Positions 29,110 to 38,733 of a stretch of DNA of 64,000 nt are shown here, piece by piece. A program made the translations under genes and the position numbers. Source of the stretch: Psychrosphaera algicola (GTDB lineage: Bacteria > Pseudomonadota > Gammaproteobacteria > Enterobacterales > Alteromonadaceae). The stretch covers positions 186,001 through 250,000 of the forward strand of contig NZ_JAQOMS010000002.1 of the NCBI RefSeq assembly GCF_028401425.1, given 5' to 3'. The notes under the pieces were generated by a model, which was not told where the DNA came from, made no database searches, and was given only the letters and a program-made list of their open reading frames with translations. Numbering within the stretch: the first letter of the stretch is position 1; every line of letters begins with the position of its first letter.

Positions 29110-31667
29110 ATGTTAGAACCGGTACAACAAAACGTTCGTATATTAGGGACCTTACTAGGGAACAGTATTGCTGTTGAACATGGCGAGCAATGGATTGATA
29201 AAATTGAGCATATTCGCTTAAAATCACGTGACGCCCTAAATGACGATCCGAGTGTGATAAAAGAGTTACAAGCGTTGTTTGCAGAATGCTCTGAAGAGGA
29301 TATGATCATTTATGCTCGGGCCTTTAGCCAGTTCTTGAATTTGGCCAATGTTGCAGAGCAACAATATACGGTAAGTGACGAAGGGTTAGATCAACTCGAT
29401 TTACCGCACCCGTTAGAAGCTTTGGGTGAAAAATTGGTAAATGTTAATCCGGATAAATTTCACCAAGCACTTTCCAAGTTGCATGTAGAGCTTGTGCTTA
29501 CAGCCCATCCTACGGAGATAAACCGGCGTACATTTATCCACAAATATCATCAAATCGCTGATGAATTACAAAATAATCAAGACGACCAAACACGTATTGC
29601 CGAGTTAATTGAGCAAGCATGGTTTACCAATGAAATACGTCAGGAGCGTCCTACGCCGTTAGATGAATCTCGTTGGGGCTTAGAAGTAATCGCTGATAGC
29701 TTATGGGAAGCCGTTCCTAGATTTGTGCGTGAATTGGATGGTTTGTCTCAACAAATTACCAAAACCTCGTTACCGATTGATGCGGCGCCAATTACATTAG
29801 CAAGTTGGATGGCTGGGGATCGAGATGGCAATCCATTTGTAACTGCCGAATTAAGTAAAAAGCGATTATTAATGCCCGCCTAAAAGCCTGTGAATTGTAT
29901 CTCAAAGATTTTGAACACCTTTATTTAGAATTGTCTATGTCGGTCGCATCTGAACAATTAATGGCATTAGACATCGAGCGCATCGGTCCATACCGCACTC
30001 AACTAAAAGCGGTTGTTAACAAGTTAAAACAGAGCATTGTATTGCTGCAAAATGGTAAGACACGTGGTGTGATTGAAAGCCGCGAAGAATTACTTGAACC
30101 GCTTATGTTATGCCGTGAGAGTTTAATTAGCCATGGTTTACACCGTATTGCCAATTCTTCAATATTAGATGTGATCAGACGTATTCATTGTTTTGGTATC
30201 TCGATGGTTAAACTCGATGTTCGCCAGCATAGTGAGCGCCATAATGCTGCTATGGCCGAAGTGACACGCGCATTAGGTCTAGGGGATTATGAACAGTGGA
30301 GTGAAAAAGAGAAGCAAGCTTTTCTAATTGCTGAACTCAATAATAATCGTCCGTTAATACCAAATATAACGTTTTCTGCCGATGTTAAAGAAGTTATCGA
30401 TACATACAAAATGGTGGCAAGCCAACCTCAAGAAGTACTCGGTATCTACATTATTTCAATGGCCAGCGAAGTGAGTGATGTCCTTCTGGTTAAGCTACTT
30501 ATGAAGGCCTGTGGTGTAACTTGGGATATGCCAGTAGCGCCTTTATTTGAAACGCTTGATGACTTAAACAATGCTGCGCAAGTTATGAATGACGTGTTGA
30601 AAGTAGAACAATATGTTAAAGGCATTCAAGGCCAACATTATGTGATGATTGGTTACAGTGACTCGGCTAAAGATGCGGGCGTGTTAGCCGCAACGTGGGC
30701 GCAGTATCAAGCACAAGAAGCGCTTGTTAAAGTATTTAAAGAACATGACACCATCCTTAAGTTATTCCACGGGCGAGGCGGTACAATTGGCCGTGGGGGC
30801 GGTCCAGCACATGCGGCGATTGCGTCACAACCTCCAGGTACACTCGATGGCGGTTTACGCGTGACTGAGCAGGGGGAAACCATTCGATACAAATTTGGTT
30901 TACCTAACTTGGCGGTCAGAAGTTTGCACCTTTATGCATCTGCCATATTAGAAAGCTTAGTGACACCACCACCGGAGCCCAAAACGGAATGGCGTGACCT
31001 AATGGATACTATGGCGCAGAGTAGTTGTGAGCAATATCGTAGTTATATTCAAGACCGTCCTGAATTTGTAAAATATTTTAGACAAGCGACACCTGAGCAA
31101 GAATTATCTGCTTTACCGCTAGGTTCACGCCCAGCGAAACGTCGCCAAGACGGTGGTATTGAGTCGTTACGAGCGATCCCTTGGATATTTGCATGGAGTC
31201 AAAATCGTCTAGTTGTTCCAAGTTGGTTGGGGTTAGGTAAAGCGATTGAACAGCAATTAGCAGAGAATACAGATACGATGCGTGAGATGCTAAAATATTG
31301 GCCATATTTTAAAGCTCGTATTTCATTGACCGAAATGGTTTATTTGAAATCAGACCGTACAGTGTCGTCGTTATATGACCAAAGTCTTGTTGAGCCAGAG
31401 TTACAAGTGTTAGGTGAAGAGTTGCGTTCACAACTAAAATCGGATGAAGCGTCGGTATTGGCTTTATTGGGTCAAAAGCAAGCTTTACAAAAAGATGCGT
31501 GGAACTTACAGAGTTTTGAAGTGCGTAAACCGTATTTATTGCCACTTCATTTAATGCAGATCGAATCGTTAAAGCGGTTACGTCAAAGCCCAGAACATCC
31601 GACGTATGAACAATTGTTGATGTACACTATGGCTGGTATTGCAACTGGGATGCGTAATACCGGTTAG
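29110..31667 (+). CDS. ppc: phosphoenolpyruvate carboxylase
   Basis: About 852 residues, slightly shorter than the E. coli enzyme (883). It carboxylates phosphoenolpyruvate with bicarbonate to oxaloacetate, refilling the citric acid cycle. Signature 1, VLTAHPTEINRRTF, holds the catalytic His; WMAGDRDGNPFV follows; signature 2, GYSDSAKDAGVLAATWAQY; FHGRGGTIGRGGGPAHAAI is the Gly-rich phosphate loop; LRAIPWIFAWSQNR and the invariant C-terminus GMRNTG are present. The A5 run at 29857-29861 is one base short; A6 joins LSKKAIINARLKACELYL. The start is ATG 29110 after TTGGAGCATTC. The LysR gene faces it. A hairpin terminator follows. Confidence 0.96.
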
Positions 31668-31721
31668 TGTCTAACTGGTATCCAATTCGCGTTTAGTTGT
31701 CATAAACAATCAGCGCATCGT

Positions 31722-31763
31722 AGATGGCCATACAACCTCAGTTGTTGGCCATCTGTTATTTTT
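31722..31763 (+). terminator. rho-independent terminator after ppc
   Basis: AGATGGCCA (31722-31730) pairs with TGGCCATCT (31746-31754) and the inner ACAAC/GTTGT extends the stem over a four-base loop with one bulged T. GTTATTTTT follows. Confidence 0.8.
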
Positions 31764-31875
31764 GAGTGTTGGTATTTACCCAATTTAAACGATAATTGTG
31801 ATATATTGCCGCGCGTTTTAGGAAGCTAACTTAACAGCGTTAATATTCAGTTAATTAAAGAGAGTCGATTATTAT

Positions 31876-32121
31876 ATGGATAACCAGCCAAACAACCCAC
31901 TTCATGGGCTTAAATTAGAGACAATAGTGACCAAGTTGGTTGACTATTATGGTTGGCCAAAGTTAGGTACATTAATTAAAATTAATTGTTTTACTTCAGA
32001 TCCGTCGGTTAAATCCAGTTTAAAGTTTTTACGCAAAACACCTTGGGCAAGAGAAAAGGTCGAAGGGCTTTATTTAGAGACATTTAGTGCTGTAAATCCA
32101 TGGTTAAGTGGTAAAGACTGA
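31876..32121 (+). CDS. VF530 family protein (DUF2132)
   Basis: An 81-residue protein with the VF530 hallmark NNPLHGLKLETIVTKLVDYYGWPKLG and CFTSDPSVKSSLKFLRKTPWAREKVEGLYL. The family is known from structures of the Vibrio fischeri protein, which has a small DNA-binding-like fold. No defined role is established. It starts 209 bases after ppc with its own AGAGAGTCGATT ribosome site, and the DUF2986 gene follows closely. It probably forms a short group of small conserved Alteromonadales/Vibrio proteins with the next two genes. Confidence 0.85.
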   Translation: MDNQPNNPLHGLKLETIVTKLVDYYGWPKLGTLIKINCFTSDPSVKSSLKFLRKTPWAREKVEGLYLETFSAVNPWLSGKD

Positions 32122-32148
32122 TAATCGATAGATGAGAGAACTGACGCT

Positions 32149-32310
32149 ATGAACCGTCGTAAAAAGATCAATGATACACTCAAGGCAAAAGCTAAAAAGC
32201 GCAACGCAAAGTTGCATAAAAACCCTAAGCCTAAGTACATATCGAAAGCCGATAGAGTTGAAGTGTCGACTGATGAGATGTCAGCACAAACGACAGATTG
32301 CGAGAAGTAA
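32149..32310 (+). CDS. DUF2986-like small basic protein
   Basis: A 53-residue ORF starting MNRRKKINDTLKAKAKKRNAK, then LHKNPKPKYISKADRVE, matching the pattern of DUF2986, a family of short Lys/Arg-rich proteins found in marine gammaproteobacteria. Nearly a third of the first 40 residues are basic, so nucleic acid or ribosome binding is possible but not shown. GATGAGAGAACTGACGCT precedes ATG 32149. It starts 27 bases after the VF530 stop and is likely co-transcribed. Confidence 0.7.
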   Translation: MNRRKKINDTLKAKAKKRNAKLHKNPKPKYISKADRVEVSTDEMSAQTTDCEK

Positions 32311-32496
32311 ATCGACATTTCAAACATCCATTTTAAATGTGATGTTTTGTTATTAGAGAATAACGCAGAAATACCCGCCATCTTCACCTGCAGGTGGGGT
32401 TCGATATTCTGTTATTTTTAGACTGAAGGCCATTTCGCAAATAGATAAGTATTTAAAACCAACCCAATTGTTTGATAGTTAAAGAGAGTAATGATC

Positions 32497-32787
32497 ATGG
32501 ATAAAGAAATAGAAATCTAGGCCGCGGTTTTTCGCCGTTTATTAGCCCATTTAGATAGCCGCAAAGATGTTCAAAATATCGAACTTATGAACTTGGCTGG
32601 GTTTTGTCGCAATTGTTTTTCTAAATGGACGGTATCTGAAGCCGAAAAATTAGGCGTCGATATTGACATGGATACGGCTCGTGAAAGTGTATATGGTATG
32701 CCTTATTCTGAATGGAAAGAAAAACATCAATTACCTGCAACAGAAGAGCAAATGGCGAAATTTAATGCGTTAAATAGCAAAAAATAA
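32497..32787 (+). CDS. DUF1244 family protein
   Basis: About 96 residues. The family core AAVFRRLLAHLDSRKDVQNIELMNLAGFCRNCFSKW is intact, with the conserved CRNC pair (metal- or redox-like) and the later GMPYSEWKEKHQ. The family is widespread in proteobacteria and of unknown function. The frame runs from ATG 32497 but meets TAG at 32518-32520 in the context ATCTAGGCC; CAG (Q) there, i.e. ATCCAGGCC, gives EIQAAVFRRLL as in relatives. It is the clearest single-base example of a CCAGG site written as CTAGG. Confidence 0.85.
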
Positions 32788-32849
32788 CTGCTATGAGCTT
32801 ATTCAAGGCGCTTATATAGGGCGTCTTGATCACGCAGATTGATTCGAGT

Positions 32850-35591
32850 TTAGCCTTGTGAATCAATATTCTGTTGAGTTAAGCGATACAGGATCGCGAG
32901 CTCAATGGGTTTCCCTATGTGTCCGTCAAAGCCAACTTTTTCATATTTGTCGATGTCTTCTTTCATGACATTCGCTGTTAACGCGATGATCGGCGTATAA
33001 TTGTTATCAATTTTTCTTATCTCTAAACACGCATCAATACCGTCCATTTCAGGCATTTGAATATCCATAAATACAAGGTCGGGCTTATGTTCGATAAACG
33101 CTTTTACAGCCAGTTTACCGTTTTCTACGGCGATAATTTTAGCATTTGTTGCTGACATCATTGACTTGAATACGACCTTGGTTAATCATATTGTCTTCGG
33201 CTAATAGTATCGTTTTACCACCAAGGTTTGGGGTAACTAACTCAGTTTCAATCTTGTCTTCGTGTTTAATTTCAACATTGGTTTTACTTAGGGGTAATGT
33301 TAAATACACTTGAGTACCAACATCAGATTCACTCTTAATTTCAATTTCACCATTCATTATTTGTAATAAATTTTTAGTGATAGCCATTCCTAGACCGGTA
33401 CCGCCATATTTTCTAGTCGTCGAACGGTCTGCTTGTTCAAATCGTTTGAATAATTGAGCTAGTCCGGCTTTAGACATACCAATGCCGGTATCAAATATGT
33501 TTATTTTAAGTCGAGGATTTCCCCATGGGTCTAAGTCAGATGAAACGCTGATTTGTACGTGGCCTTTCTCGGTGAATTTAATTGCATTAGACGCCAGATT
33601 TAACAAAATTTGTTTAATTCGGATAGGATCCCCAATCCAACCATCTTCAAAGTCTGTGTCTTTTTGAAAATGACCTCGAGACCTTTATCAACGGCGATAG
33701 GTCTAATGTCATTAAGTACCATTTTAACGATTTTGTTAACTTCAAAAGGAACTTCTTCGAGGCTTAACATACCAGCCTCTATTTTTGAAAAATCCAGAAT
33801 GTCATTAATAATGGTGAGTAAAGATCGACACGAAAACAAAGCGTTTTCGATTAAATCATTAACCATCAAGTCATCTACTTGTTCTTCAATCAACTGCAAT
33901 GAACCATAAATCCCGTTCATTGGCGTTCTTATTTCATGACTCATATTGGCCAAAAATTCGCTTTTGGCTTGATTAGCCACATCAGCTTCCTCTAGCGCGT
34001 TGACCAATTTCCGCTGTGTTTCTTGCCGAGCAGAGACGTCTCGAACCAAACCAATAAATAGCTTTCGGTCACCGACAACAATTTTTGTAACAACCAACTC
34101 CATATCAAATTCTTTATCAGTTTTATCAACGCCTTTTACCAACCTTGTTGTATTGATGATATTTCGATTGATATTGTCGTCCTGTGTTTTTAAATAATGG
34201 TCGTGGTGCACTGCGACGTTTTTAGGCATTAGCTTACTAATGTTTGCGCCGATCATTTCTGACTCTGTATATTTAAATAGTTTTTCAGCGGAGCGACTGA
34301 ATTTTTGGATCAAACCTTTATCATCAATCATGATAAGGGCTTCGCCCAAGTTATCTAAAATTGCTTGTTGCACATCTAATGTTTCGTTCATGATGCTTTC
34401 TTGATGTTGACGTTCAACAATCAAGTCATTAAATGCTTTAGATAGCTGACCAATTTCGTTATTGCTATAAACGAGGTTTTTACTAACATTTTTTCCTTCA
34501 CGGAAACGTTGGACCACTAAGTTAAGTATTTCGATAGGGTAGGTGAGCTGCGATGAAATATAGATTGAAAATGCTGCGACAAGTATGGTGGTTAAAATTA
34601 ACATAGCGATAGATATTGTGATGATTTTATCGTTACTACTAAAGGCATAACCTTTTTCAGTTTCGTTCACCACAACCCAAGTGACATCGCCAATGGTAAT
34701 GTCTTTATGAACGGAAATTACCGGTTTGGAAAATAATCCCAAGGTATCAAATAATTCGATTTTTGTGTCGCGTATATTATATTGGACTTTGTTGTCGTCT
34801 GATGGCTGCGGAATAACTTTTTCAAATTTAATGTTTGAACCGAACTCAGAGTGCATTTTTAATTTTCGGTCTTGATTGACAATAAAATTATTTGTGCCGA
34901 CATTTTTATATAACTCAATCGTCCGTTGGATCCTGTCCATTTTAAGTTGCATGGCCATAACGCCCATTTTATGTCCCTTATTGTCTAAAACTGGGGACGT
35001 AATAAAGCCTGTTAGATGGTGCTTATTTGCTGGATTCTCAAACAAGTCTGAAAAGTTAACGCTGCCATTTGCAAAGGATTTTTGCATAACGTTACTCAAT
35101 AAAGTACCGGAATATTGACCGGTAAAAAGATTAGAACCTAGCGTTGTATTATCACCTAACGAAAATAAAACATTGCCTTTACCGTCGACCAAAATTAAAT
35201 CTGCAATATAATCATAATCAAGCCATCGCTTTGTGAAATAGCCTTTGTACTTCGACACAACGAGTTGGTGCTGATAACTTTTTGTGAAATTTTGTATGGT
35301 TGACGCTTGGTTTTTATGTTGCTCGATGAGTTCAGACAATAAAGAAATTGTTGAAGGACTTGATGAAATATCTTTAGCGTCCATAAATCGATATTGAAAC
35401 CAATTGTTAATAAAAGAAGCCTGTGATGACGCTTTACTCACAAGGTGTTTTACAACTTCTTGCTTTATTTGGCCACTCGCTAAGTTGTAGTTAATCGAGA
35501 CTGCAACAATTAAGGGCATTAAACTTATGATTAAAAGCCAACTTAATATAGAACGGTTTATCGAAGTAAATTTCTTTTTAATTGTCTTCAT
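32850..35591 (-). CDS. hybrid sensor histidine kinase with receiver domain
   Basis: About 914 residues. One membrane helix near the N-terminus (ILSWLLIISLMPLIVAVSINY), a periplasmic double-Cache-like sensor (about 40-300), a second helix (SIAMLILTTILVAAFSIYIS), HAMP, a PAS domain (AILDNLGEALIMIDDKGLIQKFSRSAEKLFKY), HisKA with phospho-His in NMSHEIRTPMNG, HATPase (NLASNAIKFTEKG, DTGIGMS, GGTGLGMAI), and a receiver with EDN, DIQMPEMDG and GKP. Breaks: T5 at 33661-33665 and CCTTGG 33176-33181 (CCAGG gives NMINQVVFKSM). It overlaps the binding-protein gene upstream by 14 bases, implying co-translation. No output regulator is adjacent. Confidence 0.9.
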
Positions 35592-36687
35592 CGTTACCCG
35601 CTACTGATAAAGTATCAAATTCTTTAGCTGCAAAATTATTAATGTTGACTGGTGAAGTTATCGTGCCACTCTCCAACCCTAAATTCATCATTAACTTAAG
35701 TCCCGGTTTATCAATATCTAAATGTTCGTAATTAATCACACGTAATGTCGGATCTAGGCTTAACCTAATTGCTTCCGTTGTATGAGCGGGGATATGTTTT
35801 TGTACCATTTTAATGATTTCATTTAATTTTTCTGGATCACCGTTTCTTGCTTCTTCGATATATTTACCCGCTTTCTTAATCATAGAAAAAACCTCTTTTA
35901 TGGCTTTTGATTTAGTTTCGAGCGCGATATTTGTTGCAAGGGCAATACATTCCACATGGCCGTTTTGCGTGTTTAAAACATCTTTTGAATACCATGCGAC
36001 TTTGCCAACATTTTGTGATTCGGCAACATCTATCCATGGTAAAGACTGCTCAATGGCTACTGGCCTGTTTAAATTGTTGTTGCCACGTAAAAAGTTGAGT
36101 GACTCTGCAGGGTTAACGGCAATCGCTAATACTTGGTCGTTAAAATTAGGCTTGAAACTCAAAAGTAAATTGTTGTTTTTAAGATAATGAAACAAGATTA
36201 CGGCATGCGAAGACTGCAAATGTGGTACGCCAATTAGGACTCGCTGATTTGCGTTTATTTCGGATTTAACAATTTGGGCAAGGTCATGACTGGGTTTGCG
36301 TTCGTTGTGGTCATCGGGCAATTCCAGTTGATTGGCAAGTACGTTGTTGATTGCTAATCCATTGCCGTCGCGATGCATCAAGCCTATCCATTTAAAAATT
36401 GGACTTTCCGTGAACATGTTTAACGCCAAAGGCGCCATTGCAAAAGCTATTTCGGTATTGCCTTCCAAAAATTTTGTTTTTAACAAGTCCCAATTTTTCA
36501 TTTGCTGGATAGAAAAATCAGCATATTTCATTTGTTCCGCATACTTTTCAAACGCCACAATTGCCGCATAGTGATCAGCTAAAGGAACATAGATAGCGTT
36601 AACTTTTACACGTTCCGCATGTAATTGGGTTGAAAAAACGAAACAAAAGTGGATAAAACCGACGATCAAACCTATTCGAAGTTGCAT
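35578..36687 (-). CDS. periplasmic substrate-binding protein (NMT1/SsuA-like) coupled to the kinase
   Basis: A 369-residue protein with signal peptide MQLRIGLIVGFIHFCFVFSTQLHA and a type II periplasmic-binding fold: VNAIYVPLADHYAAIVAFEKYA, LLKTKFLEGNTEIAFAMAPLALNMF, RVLIGVPHLQSSHAVILFHYL, EEARNGDPEKLNEIIKMVQKHIP. The layout resembles NrtA/SsuA/ThiY-type proteins (nitrate, sulfonate or pyrimidine binding). No permease or ATPase gene lies near, and the stop overlaps the start of the hybrid kinase. It therefore probably senses its ligand for the kinase and does not feed a transporter. The ligand cannot be told. Confidence 0.85.
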   Translation of the reverse strand: MQLRIGLIVGFIHFCFVFSTQLHAERVKVNAIYVPLADHYAAIVAFEKYAEQMKYADFSIQQMKNWDLLKTKFLEGNTEIAFAMAPLALNMFTESPIFKWIGLMHRDGNGLAINNVLANQLELPDDHNERKPSHDLAQIVKSEINANQRVLIGVPHLQSSHAVILFHYLKNNNLLLSFKPNFNDQVLAIAVNPAESLNFLRGNNNLNRPVAIEQSLPWIDVAESQNVGKVAWYSKDVLNTQNGHVECIALATNIALETKSKAIKEVFSMIKKAGKYIEEARNGDPEKLNEIIKMVQKHIPAHTTEAIRLSLDPTLRVINYEHLDIDKPGLKLMMNLGLESGTITSPVNINNFAAKEFDTLSVAGNDEDN

Positions 36688-36844
36688 TTACGCTTTCCTG
36701 AATTTACTCTTAATGAGCTTAGACTAAAAAATCAATTTTGGCCTAAAAAATAAATTACTTATAAATAGGTAATTGATTGAATTTTGGTCATTAATATATG
36801 AGTTAACAATCAGCTTGCTAACTTATTTTTAAACAGGAAACGTA

Positions 36845-37416
36845 ATGCCTAAAGCTAGTGAAATAAAAAACATGCCGCACTCGATATAGATGGTCGAGTT
36901 TTAATCGTAAAAGATATTGTTCGTTCAGTTCCGCAGGGGCGTGCAGGCGGAAGCTTATACAGAATGCGTATGTATGATGTAGTCACCGGTGGTAAGGTTG
37001 ATGAAACGTTTAAAGCCGATGATATGTTAAAATTTGCCGATCTAACACGACGTTCAGCGACGTTTTCATACATTGACGGTGATGAGTATGTCTTTATGGA
37101 TGCAGAAGATTACACGCCATACAATCTAAATTCTGCAAGCATTGCAGATGAAATCCAGTTTATCACTGAAGATACACAAGGTCTTTCTGTCGTGTTAATC
37201 GAAGGTTCACCTGTAGGGGTTGAACTTCCTGCTCACGTGGAACTAGTAATCACGGAAACCGACCCTTCTATAAAAGGGGCTTCTGCTAGCGCGAGGACAA
37301 AACCGGCTACTATGTCTACTGGCCTGACGGTGCAAGTTCCAGAGCATATATCCGTTGGTGATAAAGTGAAAATTAATACAGCAGAGATTAAATTTTTGGG
37401 TCGCGCTGAGCACTAA
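36845..37416 (+). CDS. efpL: elongation factor P-like protein EfpL (YeiP)
   Basis: About 190 residues, EF-P paralogue. MPKASEIKKHAALDIDGRVLIVKDIVRSVPQG opens the KOW domain; the tip loop GRAGGSLYRMRM carries an Arg where EF-P has the modified Lys, as in YeiP. The OB folds contain YIDGDEYVFMDAEDYTPY and the strongly conserved GASASARTKPATMSTGLTVQVPEHI block that marks the C-terminal domain. EfpL relieves ribosome stalling at certain proline motifs. ATG 36845 follows AACAGGAAACGTA. The A6 run at 36865-36870 is one base short; A7 gives the normal N-terminus. A terminator follows. Confidence 0.95.
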
Positions 37417-37448
37417 TTAGTCAATTAAAATGTCGAGTAAATATCGTT

Positions 37449-37484
37449 GAAAAGGTAAAACCAAGGTTTTACCTTTTCTATTTT
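37449..37484 (+). terminator. rho-independent terminator after efpL
   Basis: GAAAAGGTAAAACC (37449-37462) is the exact reverse complement of GGTTTTACCTTTTC (37465-37478); with a realistic loop about 12 pairs form, followed by TATTTT. Confidence 0.85.
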
Positions 37485-37667
37485 AAGAGCTGTGATTTTG
37501 GCAATAATAAAATTGTTTTTCCGGTTTACATAGGTAACGCAGCTCAACGAAATAGAACCATGCATACGTATTTTCGTTTTTTCTGTTTCTATTTTTCAAA
37601 CTCATAATACTATAACCCTATTTTTAAATAACGTGGCTAGTGAGTCGATTAGCCTTAGGAAGTTTAC

Positions 37668-38642
37668 ATGTCTAAACAATTACCTCTAACTCAAAAAGTA
37701 CCGCATTGCAGTCAACTCGTCTTTGGTTGCATGGGTTTAGGTGGGGACTGGAATGAACCTAATTACAGTCTAAATGATGTTGCGGTCGCAAATAGAGCAA
37801 TCGACACTGCGTTAGAGGTTGGTATCTCAATGTTTGATCACGCTGACATCTATACACGAGGGAAAGCTGAGCAAGTCTTTGGCGATGTACTCAAACAAAG
37901 ACCACATCTTAGAAAAGATATGACGATCCAAACTAAATGTGGGATCCGATTTGAAGATGATAAAGGTCCAGGTCGATATGACTTCTCAAAAGAATGGATA
38001 CTACATTCGGTTGAAACCAGTCTGAAGCGCTTGAATATTGAACAAATAGATATTTTACTATTACACCGCCCAGACCCATTAATGGAACCAGACGAAGTGG
38101 CTTCTGCATTTGACCAACTCATTAAACAAGGCAAAGTTAACAAGTTTGGTGTTTCTAATATGACAAGTGCGCAAATGCAATTGTTGCAGCAAGCACTACC
38201 AAATCCATTGGTTTGCAATCAATTAGAGATCAGTTTAGGGCATTTAGATTGTATTGATCAGGGCATTATTGCCAATGTAGGCGGAGAAGCTACATACAAT
38301 GCGATGGCTGGCACATTAGAATATTGCCAATTGAACGACGTTCAAGTTCAAACTTGGGGAAGTTTAAGCCAAGGTTTATTTAGCGGACGCATTTTAGACG
38401 GGCAAGCTCCGCATATTATTACGACCGCTTCGTTAGTGTCGTCACTAGCTGCTGAATATCAAACAAGCCCTGAAGCAATTGTACTGGCGTTTCTTACTCG
38501 TTTGCCACAAGGTATTCAACCGGTAATTGGAACTGTGGATCCTGATAGGATCAGAGCGTGTCAGCGGGTAATTGAGGTAGAGTTAACCCGCGAACATTGG
38601 TATCAATTGTTTGTAGCAGCTCGTGGCCGTGTTGTACCTTAA
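37668..38642 (+). CDS. aldo/keto reductase (YdhF-like)
   Basis: A 324-residue TIM-barrel NADPH-dependent reductase. SQLVFGCMGLGGDWN and the catalytic Asp/Tyr region GISMFDHADIYTRGKAEQVFG (with Asp in DHAD and Tyr in IYT), Lys in IQTKCGI, His in LLLHRPDP make up the tetrad. QGKVNKFGVSNMTSAQMQLLQ and the C-terminal TRLPQGIQPVIGTVDPDRI bind cofactor. It is closest to E. coli YdhF in pattern. The physiological substrate is unknown. A hairpin terminator follows and the convergent phosphodiesterase ends nearby. Confidence 0.9.
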   Translation: MSKQLPLTQKVPHCSQLVFGCMGLGGDWNEPNYSLNDVAVANRAIDTALEVGISMFDHADIYTRGKAEQVFGDVLKQRPHLRKDMTIQTKCGIRFEDDKGPGRYDFSKEWILHSVETSLKRLNIEQIDILLLHRPDPLMEPDEVASAFDQLIKQGKVNKFGVSNMTSAQMQLLQQALPNPLVCNQLEISLGHLDCIDQGIIANVGGEATYNAMAGTLEYCQLNDVQVQTWGSLSQGLFSGRILDGQAPHIITTASLVSSLAAEYQTSPEAIVLAFLTRLPQGIQPVIGTVDPDRIRACQRVIEVELTREHWYQLFVAARGRVVP

Positions 38643-38664
38643 TTGGTAGTGCGAACGGCAACAA

Positions 38665-38699
38665 AAGTTGGCTGTTAAAAGGAACAGCCAGCTTTTTGA
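38665..38699 (+). terminator. terminator after the YdhF-like gene
   Basis: AAGTTGGCTGTT (38665-38676) pairs with AACAGCCAGCTT (38683-38694), one G-T pair, loop AAAAGG, then TTT. It lies in the gap between converging genes. Confidence 0.8.
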
Positions 38700-38733
38700 T
38701 GGAATAAAAACCACCCTACAAAACAGCAACATG

